DNA from: CAZXMB01 sp964641715 | Lineage (GTDB): Bacteria > Desulfobacterota > BSN033 > UBA1163 | Direction: 5' to 3' | Assembly (NCBI GenBank): GCA_964641715.1 | Contig: CAZXMB010000023.1 | Coordinates: 1-23,625 of the forward strand | Length of the DNA: 23,625 nt | Part shown: positions 5,872-13,932 of the stretch, piece after piece | Layout of the letters: every line of letters begins with the position of its first letter | How positions within the stretch are numbered: position 1 is the stretch's first letter | The notes under the pieces: model-generated | Databases searched by the model: none | Told to the model about the DNA's origin: nothing | Seen by the model: only the letters and a program-made list of their open reading frames with translations | Translations under genes and position numbers: made by a program

Positions 5872-6420
5872 ATGCGTATTATCAGCGGGACATCGAAAGG
5901 AAGAAAGCTGGTGGCACCCAAGGGGCGGACGATCCGGCCCACTTCCGATCGTGTCAAAGAGTCTGTCTTTAACATCCTCGGGAAGGAGGTGGAGGGAAAG
6001 GCCGTTTTGGACCTTTTTGCCGGTACGGGGAATCTGGGGATGGAGGCCCTGAGCCGGGGCGCATTGAGAACCGTTTTTGTTGAAAAGGCGAGAGAGGCGC
6101 TGCAAATCATCCAGCGAAACCTCCTCCAGTGCGGCCTCGAAGGACGATCCGAAGTCATCCCGAAAGATGTTTATCGAGCCATTGGGATTCTAAAAAAGAG
6201 GGGAGAATCCTTTGATCTTATTTTCATGGATCCCCCTTATGAGAAAGGGTGGGTACGGAAAACCCTGGAGAAACTCGGCTCTCATCCGATTCATCATCGG
6301 GAAAGCATCCTGGTCATCGAACACGGTCGGCGGGAACCCCTTCCCAAAACCATCTCCGGATGGGAGGTCATTCGCCAGCGGATGATCGGAGACACGGTGA
6401 TCTCTTTTTTAAAGGCATAG
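5872..6420 (+). CDS. rsmD: 16S rRNA (guanine966-N2)-methyltransferase
   Basis: SAM-dependent methyltransferase that modifies G966 of 16S rRNA in the 30S subunit. The 182 residues match the family length. It starts MRIISGTSKGRKL, followed by RPTSDRVKESVFNIL. The SAM-binding motif DLFAGTG is at 47-53 and the catalytic DPPY at 120-123. The frame is open further upstream to an ATG at 5704, but that start would lie inside the Mut7-C gene and add no family sequence, so 5872 is used. The rsmD-coaD pairing is common in bacteria and is seen here with a 58-base gap. Confidence 0.95.
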   Translation: MRIISGTSKGRKLVAPKGRTIRPTSDRVKESVFNILGKEVEGKAVLDLFAGTGNLGMEALSRGALRTVFVEKAREALQIIQRNLLQCGLEGRSEVIPKDVYRAIGILKKRGESFDLIFMDPPYEKGWVRKTLEKLGSHPIHHRESILVIEHGRREPLPKTISGWEVIRQRMIGDTVISFLKA

Positions 6421-6478
6421 GGATTGCCCACGAAGGAGTGCGAGTATGTCCCCTATAAAGAAAGGAGAACCAAACGAT

Positions 6479-6997
6479 ATGGGAAAAGTGGCCATCTATC
6501 CCGGTTCCTTCGATCCTCTCACTTATGGTCATATCGATATTGTGGAGAGGGCTCTTGAGATCTTTGATAAGGTGATTTTAGCTATTGCTCATGATGCGGA
6601 AAAGCGGCCTCTCTTTACAGTCGGAGAACGAGTGGAGATGGCAAAGACCATCTTTAAAGATAATCCGAACGTCATCGTGGATAGCTTCAAGGGCCTTCTG
6701 GTCAATTACGTGGAAAAGACCAATGCAAAAGTGATCCTCAGGGGCCTTCGCGCCACCTCCGATTTCGAATATGAATTTCATATGGCCTCCATGAACCGGA
6801 GCCTGAACACCCATCTCGATACCCTCTTCATGATGACCAGCAAGGACTACTTTTTCGTCTCTTCCAGAACGATTAAGGAAGTGGCCAAACTGAGCGGGGC
6901 GGTTGAAGGATTGGTTCCGGACCTGATAGCAAGACGATTGAAGGAGAAATTTAAGCTCCCGGTCATGAAGAGAAAGATGATCGGCTGGGACGATTGA
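6479..6997 (+). CDS. coaD: Phosphopantetheine adenylyltransferase
   Basis: Penultimate step of coenzyme A synthesis: 4'-phosphopantetheine plus ATP gives dephospho-CoA and pyrophosphate. The nucleotidyltransferase motif TYGHID has its histidine at residue 18, preceded by AIYPGSFDP. The later RGLRATSDFEYE and the FFVSSRTIKEVA stretch match the family. From 6479 it is 172 residues, near the normal 160-170. An upstream ATG at 6446 has a better-spaced AAGGAG and would add 11 residues; 6479 also has GGAG, but 11 bases away, and places Met just before the conserved strand. The gene ends 14 bases from the convergent PAC2-family gene, with no terminator visible between. Confidence 0.96.
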   Translation: MGKVAIYPGSFDPLTYGHIDIVERALEIFDKVILAIAHDAEKRPLFTVGERVEMAKTIFKDNPNVIVDSFKGLLVNYVEKTNAKVILRGLRATSDFEYEFHMASMNRSLNTHLDTLFMMTSKDYFFVSSRTIKEVAKLSGAVEGLVPDLIARRLKEKFKLPVMKRKMIGWDD

Positions 6998-7011
6998 CAG
7001 GGCTCAAAAGA

Positions 7012-7908
7012 TCAAGCGTCTGATTTATCCTCTTCCTGTTTCTTAAGGAATGCCTGAATATAGACTACCTTATCCTCTTTGGATTCCTCTTCTTTACCGG
7101 AGGAGAGAGAAATCTTTTCGGACCGCTTGTAGGCCTCCTCTAATTTACTGATCACCTCCTGAAGTTTGGGATCCTGTTTGACCAGATCGTTGACCTGCTG
7201 GTCAAAATAATCGCTGGCCCTCTCAAGGTTGGAGAGATCAATCTCCATGCCGGTCAGATGGACCAATCTTTTTAGAACGTTGAAGGCGACCTTCACGTTT
7301 CTCGCCTGAAGGTAGTGCGGGGCATGTCCCCAAAGACTGATCGCTTTAAGTCCCCTCTCCCTTGCGGTTTCTAAGATAAAGGTATGGATGCTGATGGGCC
7401 CTGTATAGTCGGTGAGATGGAGCTCCGCACGGGTGACTTCCTCTTTTAAATCTTCATGATTGAACAGGGCGCTGACGAGGGTCGGAAAGGAATGGGGAGT
7501 ATAATCGTATGTTCCTCCAAGCGTAATGATTTGGGAGACCCCGAATTTCTGGGCCAGATCGAGAACCAGGCGGGTAAAGACATCCCAATGAAAATGAGGC
7601 TCAATCCCGTAGAAAAAGATGAAGTCCTTCCCGGAGGGGTTTTCCGTGTAATAAAAATGATTCTCGGAAGACTTTAATTCCAATAACCTTCCTTCCTTGA
7701 TGACCGCAACAGGTCGCAGGGAAGTCATTTGATAAAAAGGCTCTTTCGGAATAGAGGCAAATCTTTTGGCCTTCAGATGATCCACCATATACTGGAGGGA
7801 AAAGGAGGAGACCTCTGCGGCATTGGGCCACCCCTCAAATCCCAGGATGAGATAGGGTTGCCTCAGCTCAGGCTTTTCATAATAAATGATTTCTTCCTTT
7901 GTTTTCAT
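7012..7908 (-). CDS. PAC2-family protein
   Basis: Belongs to the PAC2 family, named for a eukaryotic proteasome-assembly chaperone; bacterial members have no established role. Recognisable stretches are PYLILGFEGWPNAAEV near the N-terminus, TLGGTYDYTPHS in the middle, and LWGHAPHYLQARNVKVAFNVLKRL towards the C-terminus, the usual order. Length is 298 residues. The last 45 or so residues are lysine- and glutamate-rich and probably flexible. It has its own strong promoter (7919-7947), whose expected start lies only a few bases before the ATG at 7908, so the mRNA may be nearly leaderless. It follows purC on the same strand. Family assignment is firm; function is open. Confidence 0.9.
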   Translation of the reverse strand: MKTKEEIIYYEKPELRQPYLILGFEGWPNAAEVSSFSLQYMVDHLKAKRFASIPKEPFYQMTSLRPVAVIKEGRLLELKSSENHFYYTENPSGKDFIFFYGIEPHFHWDVFTRLVLDLAQKFGVSQIITLGGTYDYTPHSFPTLVSALFNHEDLKEEVTRAELHLTDYTGPISIHTFILETARERGLKAISLWGHAPHYLQARNVKVAFNVLKRLVHLTGMEIDLSNLERASDYFDQQVNDLVKQDPKLQEVISKLEEAYKRSEKISLSSGKEEESKEDKVVYIQAFLKKQEEDKSDA

Positions 7909-7918
7909 CCCTTAAAAT

Positions 7919-7947
7919 ATCATACCCCTCCCCGCGATCACTGTCAA
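7919..7947 (-). promoter_or_regulatory. Near-consensus sigma-70 promoter of the PAC2-family gene
   Basis: On the minus strand TTGACA (7942-7947), a 17-base spacer and TATGAT (7919-7924) give 11 of 12 consensus bases at ideal spacing. Only 10 bases separate the -10 box from the ATG at 7908, so the predicted 5' leader is about 3-4 bases. No room remains for a normal ribosome-binding site on that transcript. Confidence 0.8.
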
Positions 7948-7976
7948 TAACCTGTAATCGCCCCATTTTTAATTGG

Positions 7977-8870
7977 TCACAAGGGTCTTCCCACAATTCG
8001 CTTATAGGCCTCCAGATACTTTTCTCTTGTCTTTTGAATAATCTCCTCTGGTAACGGAGGTGCGGGTGGATTCCTGTCCCAGCGGATGGAAATGAGGTAA
8101 TCCCTCAAAAACTGCTTATCAAAACTCCTCTGAGATCCTCCGGGCCGATATTCATCCTTCGGCCAGAACCTTGAGGAGTCCGGCGTGAGAAGCTCATCGA
8201 CTAAAAAAAGCTGTCCGTCCTTTATCCCGAATTCCATCTTGGTATCTGCAATGAGAATCCCTCGGGCTTCTGCAAAATCCCTTGCTTTTTTATAGATGGA
8301 TAGCGAAAGGGACCTTACCTTTCGGGCCAGATCTTTTCCGATCTCATTCTCGACCTCCTCAAAGGGGATGTTTTCATCATGAAGGCCCATCTCAGCTTTT
8401 GTCGCAGGGGTGAAAATGGGCTCTTCCAATCTCGATGATTCCATCAAACCTCCGGGAAGCGGAATTCCACAGACCTTGCCCGTCCTCTCATATTCTACCC
8501 ATCCTGATCCTGAGAGATAACCCCTCACCACACACTCGATAGGAAGGACTTTGGCCTTGATGACCACCATGGAGCGTCCCCTCAGGATTTCCTGATAAGG
8601 CATGCACTCTTTGGGATAATCCTCTACCTCCGTGGAAAGGATATGATTGGGAACCATCTCTCGGGTCAGGTCGAACCAGAACTTAGAGATCTGGGTCAGA
8701 ATCCTTCCTTTATCCGGGATGGGATTGGGCATCACGACATCGAAGGCTGAGATCCGGTCCGTCGCCACGATCAGAAGCCAATCCCCTAAATCATAAATGT
8801 CCCTCACCTTTCCCCTTCCCTTGAGCTTCATGGTCTTAAAGTCCGTGTTCGACACAACCTGGGACATCAT
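7977..8870 (-). CDS. purC: Phosphoribosylaminoimidazole-succinocarboxamide synthase
   Basis: Purine biosynthesis step that joins aspartate to CAIR using ATP to give SAICAR. The 297-residue form matches the longer PurC type. Diagnostic stretches are GRGKVRDIYDLG near residue 20, ATDRISAFDVVMPNPIPDKG (about 36-55), IECVVRGYLSGSGW, and the C-terminal DELLTPDSSRFWP. Two ATGs are in tandem at 8870 and 8867; AGGAGG sits a few bases upstream, suiting either. No other pur genes are near. The divergent CDP-alcohol phosphatidyltransferase lies on the other side of a 190-base gap, which holds no reading frame of note and probably houses both promoters. Confidence 0.97.
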   Translation of the reverse strand: MMSQVVSNTDFKTMKLKGRGKVRDIYDLGDWLLIVATDRISAFDVVMPNPIPDKGRILTQISKFWFDLTREMVPNHILSTEVEDYPKECMPYQEILRGRSMVVIKAKVLPIECVVRGYLSGSGWVEYERTGKVCGIPLPGGLMESSRLEEPIFTPATKAEMGLHDENIPFEEVENEIGKDLARKVRSLSLSIYKKARDFAEARGILIADTKMEFGIKDGQLFLVDELLTPDSSRFWPKDEYRPGGSQRSFDKQFLRDYLISIRWDRNPPAPPLPEEIIQKTREKYLEAYKRIVGRPL

Positions 8871-8979
8871 AGGAACCTCCTGCGGAGAACAAGTGATGAG
8901 TCGTAAATTCAGAGCCAGGACTCCTTTTATCCAAGCCTAAATCTCCGATCACCGAATGCATGACTCCGAAATTACTTCA

Positions 8980-9007
8980 TTGACTTTTCCGATAGAAATG
9001 TTATGGT
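8980..9007 (+). promoter_or_regulatory. Possible promoter of the CDP-alcohol phosphatidyltransferase
   Basis: TTGACT (8980-8985), 16 bases, then TATGGT (9002-9007): 5 of 6 and 4 of 6 consensus bases with slightly short spacing. It lies 53 bases before the chosen ATG at 9061. No better match is visible in the gap. Confidence 0.35.
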
Positions 9008-9060
9008 CTCCTCCAAAACTTTATCCCTCTTTATTCCTCCCTCGCTGGGAGGGGGCAAGA

Positions 9061-9651
9061 ATGATTGGCAACAAAATAGGGCACCGGCTCGACCCTTTCC
9101 TTTACACCCTTCTTAAAAGATTCATGGGGGAGAACGTTAATCCAAATCTCTTTACCCTCATGGGCTTCTTTTCAACCCTCCTGGCCTCATGCTTCATCCT
9201 CAAAAGGTTTTGGATTCCCGCCGGAGCGGCCATCATTCTTTCCGGGCTCTTCGACCTCTTTGATGGGGTCATTGCAAGAAAACTGAAAAAGGTAACGGCC
9301 ACGGGTAGCTTCTTGGATTCCGTTCTGGACCGGTATTCGGACCTTCTTCTGCTTTTTACGATCCTGATTGACTATCTCAAAAGAGGAGAAACCGGCCTCG
9401 TCATCCTTACGGCATGGGTCAGCATGGGCACTGCCCTGATCCCTTATGTGAGAGCCAAGGCAGAATCCTTACAGATTCAATGTACCGTTGGCCTCATGGA
9501 GAGAGCAGAACGTATCATCCTTCTCTCTCTCGGAGCCCTCTTCGGATGGATGGTGCCTGTTCTCTGGATTCTGGCCGTCCTCACTCACTTCACGGTCCTT
9601 CAGCGAATCCATGATGTCTGGAAGAAAATCCGTGCTCACGATGAACAATGA
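9061..9651 (+). CDS. CDP-alcohol phosphatidyltransferase family protein
   Basis: Integral membrane enzyme that moves a phosphatidyl group from a CDP-linked lipid to an alcohol. The full active-site signature D65-x2-D68-G-x2-A-R-x8-G82-x3-D86-x3-D90 is present. About five to six hydrophobic segments follow the usual topology for the family. The start at 9061 is preceded by GGGAGG and gives 196 residues; an upstream in-frame ATG at 8956 would add 35 residues of unlike composition and is rejected. The alcohol acceptor cannot be read from the sequence; PgsA-like glycerophosphate and inositol-phosphate transferases are both possible. The last codons overlap the first heptad repeats of the downstream hairpin region. 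Confidence 0.9.
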   Translation: MIGNKIGHRLDPFLYTLLKRFMGENVNPNLFTLMGFFSTLLASCFILKRFWIPAGAAIILSGLFDLFDGVIARKLKKVTATGSFLDSVLDRYSDLLLLFTILIDYLKRGETGLVILTAWVSMGTALIPYVRAKAESLQIQCTVGLMERAERIILLSLGALFGWMVPVLWILAVLTHFTVLQRIHDVWKKIRAHDEQ

Positions 9652-9697
9652 ACACTAAACGATGAACCCTTTCTTATTCATCGTTCATCGTTCATCA
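9639..9697. repeat. Heptad-repeat hairpin between convergent genes
   Basis: Four consecutive 7-base units like CGATGAA occupy 9639-9666. Three inverted units like TTCATCG occupy 9677-9697. AACGATGAA (9658-9666) and TTCATCGTT (9677-9685) form a perfect 9-bp stem with a 10-base loop. Both neighbouring genes end inside the repeat: the final codons of the CDP-alcohol transferase and the TGA of ispG. It may serve as a two-way transcription end, but it lacks a clean run of U. Confidence 0.8.
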
Positions 9698-10765
9698 CTC
9701 CCCTGCCTTCTCCACCATCCCCTTAACTTCGTTAATTAAAACCGTTAAAAAATCACTCTCCTTTATCTTCCTCACAATCTTTCCTTTTTTAAAAAGAACC
9801 CCTGCTCCCTTCCCCCCTGCGATTCCGATATCCGCTTCCCTGGCCTCCCCCGGACCATTTACGACACACCCCATGATGGCGATGACCAGAGGGGTGGAGA
9901 TCTTTTGGACTTCCTTCTCAATCCTCTCAACGAGCGGGGCCAAATTGATTTCACAACGACCGCAGGTCGGGCAGGAGATGATTTCAATCCCCCGCTGACG
10001 GACCTTCATCGCCCTCAGGATCTCATACCCCACCCGGACCTCTTCCACCGGATCTTCGGTGAGCGAGACCCGCAGGGTATCCCCTATCCCTTCATGAAGC
10101 AGAAGTCCTATACCGATAGAAGATTTGACCACCGCCCGGGAACCCCTTCCCGTTTCGGTAATGCCGAGATGAAGCGGATAGTCTGATCTCCGTGAGAAGA
10201 GACGATAGGCCTCGATGCTCCTCATGACGTCAGATGCCTTTAGGGAAACCTTGATAAGCTGAAAATTGAGGTCCTCCATCCATTCAATGGTCCGGAGGGC
10301 ACTGGTCACCATGGCCTCTGCCGTAGGCCCCCCGAATCGTTTGAGGACCTCCTTTTCCAGAGAACCGGCATTCACCCCGATACGAATCGGAATCGAGCGG
10401 CGCTTCGCCTCCAGCACGATGGCCTTCAGGCGGTCTCTTCCTCCGATATTCCCGGGATTGATACGGATGGCGTCAGCCCCTGATTCCATCGCCTTCAAAG
10501 CCAGGCGATAATTGAAATGAATATCTGCGATGAGGGGTATCCGGATCCCCTTCTTGATCTCCGAAATGGCCCGCCCTGCCTCTTCATCAATGACAGCCAC
10601 ACGGATGATCTCACAGCCTGCCTCTTCAAGCCTTCTGATCTGACGAACGGTCTGCCCAATATTCCGTGTATCTGTCTTGGCCATCGATTGAACAGAGATC
10701 GGCGAATCTCCTCCGATCGTTACGGAACCGATTGAGACTTGGCGGGTCTTTCGACGTTGAATCAT
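9695..10765 (-). CDS. ispG: 4-hydroxy-3-methylbut-2-en-1-yl diphosphate synthase
   Basis: Iron-sulfur enzyme of the MEP isoprenoid pathway that converts MEcPP to HMBPP. The bacterial short form is 356 residues here. It begins with RRKTRQVSIGSVTIGGDSP and contains VQSMAKTDTRN. The cluster cysteines are C265 and C268 in SCPTCGRCE, plus C300 in GCVVNGPGEA. The ATG overlaps the stop of the RND pump gene as ATGA, with no strong ribosome-binding site, so it is probably translated by coupling to the pump. No other MEP genes are in the window. Its place as last gene of an efflux operon is unusual. Confidence 0.97.
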   Translation of the reverse strand: MIQRRKTRQVSIGSVTIGGDSPISVQSMAKTDTRNIGQTVRQIRRLEEAGCEIIRVAVIDEEAGRAISEIKKGIRIPLIADIHFNYRLALKAMESGADAIRINPGNIGGRDRLKAIVLEAKRRSIPIRIGVNAGSLEKEVLKRFGGPTAEAMVTSALRTIEWMEDLNFQLIKVSLKASDVMRSIEAYRLFSRRSDYPLHLGITETGRGSRAVVKSSIGIGLLLHEGIGDTLRVSLTEDPVEEVRVGYEILRAMKVRQRGIEIISCPTCGRCEINLAPLVERIEKEVQKISTPLVIAIMGCVVNGPGEAREADIGIAGGKGAGVLFKKGKIVRKIKESDFLTVLINEVKGMVEKAGE

Positions 10766-13700
10766 AATGAAGTCCGAGGCGCGGAGTTTTTATCTCCGGA
10801 CGACGAATGGATTCCTCCGAACCGCTTTTTTCTTTCTCTCCATCCCTCCACGATAAAATAGAGGGTCGGGATAAAGAGGAGGGTGAGAAACGTGGAGACC
10901 ATGAGTCCTCCGATCACGGCAATCGCCAAGGAGGCATTGGCCTCAGCCCCTTCCCCGAACCCGAGGGCCATGGGAATCAGTCCAAAGACCGTGGTCAGAG
11001 AAGTCATCATAATCGGTCGTAGCCTGATTCTTCCTGCCCGTGTGATGGCTTCTCTCAATTCCATCCCTTCCTCTTTCCTGAGCCGATTGATGTAATCCAC
11101 CAGAATAATCGCATTGCTCACGACGATCCCCACCATCATGATGACCCCGATGAAAGAGACCACGCTCAGTGTGTTTCCCGTGAAAAAGAGTGCCCAGATG
11201 ACCCCGATGAAACCCAGGGGTACAGAAAACATGATCAGAAAGGGGTGGAGGAAAGACGCAAACTGAGAGGCCAAAACCATATAAACCAGAAGAATGGCCA
11301 GGGTAAGCGAAAAGATGAGCATCTGAAAGGCCTCTTTCTGTTCCAGACGGGCTCCCTTCAGGGTAATGCCGAACCCCTCCGGGATCTTCATTCTCGAAAT
11401 CTTCTCTTCAATTTCCGAAGCAATGGAGCCGAGGTCCCTTCCGCTGGTATTGGCCGTCACATGGACAATTCTCTGTTGATATTTTCTCTCCAGTTGGACA
11501 GGGCTCTTGATCCGGACGATCTCTGCCACATTCTCCAGTGGAACCACCTTTCCGTTGAGTGCTGGAACGGGTAACCGGCTCAGGTCCTCCGGCCTCCTCC
11601 GGTCCTCCTCGCGAACTCTTACTCGGATATTATGTTCACGACCCGTTTTGGGATCGACGTAGATGGCGGCCTCAACTCCTTCGATCGCCCCCCTGACGAT
11701 CTCTGAAACCCGGGAGGTGGTGAGACCCAGAGCCGAAAGCCTATCCTGCCGAATCCTGACCTGAAATTCCGGCAATCCCTCCTCCCTCCCGATCTGAATA
11801 TCCGTGACTCCTCCGACTTCCCGGAGCAACCCCTCCACTTCTCTTGCCAGCCGGCTTCCGGTAGCCAGATCATAACCGAGGATCTCAACATCGATGGGTT
11901 CATCCGCACCAAAAGTGATCACCCTGGAGACGATCCCTCCCGGGAAGACGGTGATGATCGTTCCGGGAATATTTCCCAACTTCTCCCGGAGAGATCGGGC
12001 GATCATCTCAGAGGGCCTCTTCCTCTCGGACTGATCGGCCAGCATGATCGAGGCGGACCCTGTATGAGGACCGGCAAACCTTCCGCTGAAGATCACCGAT
12101 CGGCCTCTTCCCGAACCTGCCCTCGCCCAGAGGGACTCCGTCTCTGGGACTTCCGAAAACACAATCCCTTCCACCTTTTCAATCACCCTTTTGGTCTCTT
12201 CGAGCGAAGAACCCGGGGGAAGCCTGATTCCCATTCTCACCTGGCCTTCATCTGAAGAGGGGAAGAATTCTGTACCGATGAGAGGGATAAGGAGGAGTGT
12301 TCCTCCAAAGATTCCAACCACCCCCGCGACCACCAATTTCCGTCGGGATAACGCAAAATCAAGAACCTTCTGATAATACTGATCCATCCAGAGGAAGAAG
12401 GGTTGGGTCTTCTGAAGCATATTCCGGAACCATGAAGGGTTGGCCACTGCCTTTTTGGGGCGGAGAAATTTTGCCGTGAGAAGAGGAACAAGGGTCAGGG
12501 AATCGAAGAGAGAGGCGAGGAGAGAGAAGGCAACAGTATAGGCCATCTGGACGAAAAGTAGGGCGGCGATCCCTTTAACAAAGGCCAGTGGAAGAAAGAC
12601 AATGATGCTGGTCACGGTGGCCGAGATCACGGGTTTGCTCACCTCTGTTGCCCCTTTATAGGACGCCTCCTCAGGAGATTCCCCCAGATCCATATGGCGG
12701 TTGATATTCTCCAGGACCACGATGGCATCATCCACCAGCCTTCCCACACCGAGGGCCAGACCTCCCAGGGTCATAATATTGAGGGTAAACTTGCCGAAGT
12801 GGAGGAGAACAAACGTGGAGATAATGGAGATGGGGATCGAGTGGGAAATGATCAGCGTGCTCGTCATATTTCTGAGAAAGAGGATGATCACAATCACCGC
12901 GAGAAGCGCTCCGATAATGGCTTCCTTCTGGAGATTCCGGATCGACTTCCGGATAAAGGTGGACTGATCGGAGACGACACGGATGGAAACCCCTCGGGGA
13001 AGCTCCCTCTGGATCTGAGGGAGCACCTTGAGGACATTATCCACCACGGAGACGGTATTGCCTCCAATCTGTTTTTGAACACCAACGATGATCCCTCTTA
13101 CGCCATTGACATGGACTTCTGTTTCCGCATCTTCAAATCCATCTCTGATCCTCCCGATATCCCTCAAACGAACGGGGACACCATTATGATGATGAACCAC
13201 AATCTCCTCTAAGTCCTTGATCTCCGAAGAACGGCCGAGGGTCCGTACCCCGTATTCTCTCTGGGCTGTCTTCAAACTTCCCCCGGGCTTGTCCAGGTGA
13301 GCGCTTCGGACCGCCTGTGCCACCCCATCCAGGGAAAGGTTCATCCCTTCTAGTTTGGACCTTTCAAGCTCCACCTGAATCTCCCTGATCTGGCCACCGA
13401 AGACATTGGCGGAGGCCACTCCCTTCTGACTCTCCAGTCTGGGAGCGATAAAGTCCTCTGCCAGTTCCCTTAGCCGAAATTCATCCATCGGCCCGGTGAC
13501 GGAGAGCACGATCACCGAGATCTGGGAGGGATCAAACTTGAAGAGGATCGGTAATTTGGCATCCTCGGGAAAGACGTCCTGAATCTGGCTGATGCTCTGC
13601 TGGATGTCTGTGGAGGCAATGTTGAGATCCGTTCCCCAATAAAATTCAACCGTGACAATGGAAGTCCCTTCCCTTGATCGGGAGGAGACGTAGCGAACAT

Positions 13701-13926
13701 TCTGGATTCGGCTGACCCTTTTTTCTATGGGACGGGTAAGGGTGATCTCGACATCCTCGGGGCTGGCCCCCGGGTATTCAGTCACAATGGAGACAATGGG
13801 GTAGGAGATATCCGGAAAGAGATCAATGGCGAGATTCGAAAAAGCGATGACCCCGAGGAGGATGATCCCGATGGCGACCATCAATCGGGCTACAGGATTC
13901 TTCAGGGAGCCCCTGATGAGATCCAT
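10762..13926 (-). CDS. RND-family inner-membrane efflux pump subunit
   Basis: Proton-driven exporter of the AcrB/HAE1 type; 1054 residues is normal. It has the two-fold RND layout: TM1 near residues 10-30, a large periplasmic loop with FPDISYPIV and YPGASPEDVE, a six-helix bundle from about residue 335, a second loop, then a second bundle ending near residue 1030. The TM4 proton-relay motif GRLVDDAIVVLEN, with both aspartates, is present at about residue 400. Substrate cannot be predicted. The adaptor gene ends six bases upstream. No outer-membrane channel gene is in the window, so the pump probably shares one encoded elsewhere. The gene is intact. Confidence 0.95.
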   Translation of the reverse strand: MDLIRGSLKNPVARLMVAIGIILLGVIAFSNLAIDLFPDISYPIVSIVTEYPGASPEDVEITLTRPIEKRVSRIQNVRYVSSRSREGTSIVTVEFYWGTDLNIASTDIQQSISQIQDVFPEDAKLPILFKFDPSQISVIVLSVTGPMDEFRLRELAEDFIAPRLESQKGVASANVFGGQIREIQVELERSKLEGMNLSLDGVAQAVRSAHLDKPGGSLKTAQREYGVRTLGRSSEIKDLEEIVVHHHNGVPVRLRDIGRIRDGFEDAETEVHVNGVRGIIVGVQKQIGGNTVSVVDNVLKVLPQIQRELPRGVSIRVVSDQSTFIRKSIRNLQKEAIIGALLAVIVIILFLRNMTSTLIISHSIPISIISTFVLLHFGKFTLNIMTLGGLALGVGRLVDDAIVVLENINRHMDLGESPEEASYKGATEVSKPVISATVTSIIVFLPLAFVKGIAALLFVQMAYTVAFSLLASLFDSLTLVPLLTAKFLRPKKAVANPSWFRNMLQKTQPFFLWMDQYYQKVLDFALSRRKLVVAGVVGIFGGTLLLIPLIGTEFFPSSDEGQVRMGIRLPPGSSLEETKRVIEKVEGIVFSEVPETESLWARAGSGRGRSVIFSGRFAGPHTGSASIMLADQSERKRPSEMIARSLREKLGNIPGTIITVFPGGIVSRVITFGADEPIDVEILGYDLATGSRLAREVEGLLREVGGVTDIQIGREEGLPEFQVRIRQDRLSALGLTTSRVSEIVRGAIEGVEAAIYVDPKTGREHNIRVRVREEDRRRPEDLSRLPVPALNGKVVPLENVAEIVRIKSPVQLERKYQQRIVHVTANTSGRDLGSIASEIEEKISRMKIPEGFGITLKGARLEQKEAFQMLIFSLTLAILLVYMVLASQFASFLHPFLIMFSVPLGFIGVIWALFFTGNTLSVVSFIGVIMMVGIVVSNAIILVDYINRLRKEEGMELREAITRAGRIRLRPIMMTSLTTVFGLIPMALGFGEGAEANASLAIAVIGGLMVSTFLTLLFIPTLYFIVEGWRERKKRFGGIHSSSGDKNSAPRTSL

Positions 13927-13932
13927 AAGATC

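Noticed and set aside
12694..13212. Plus-strand open frame (172 codons) rich in D, H, G and N
   Set aside because: Antisense to the RND pump gene; composition is what the mirror of hydrophobic codons yields.
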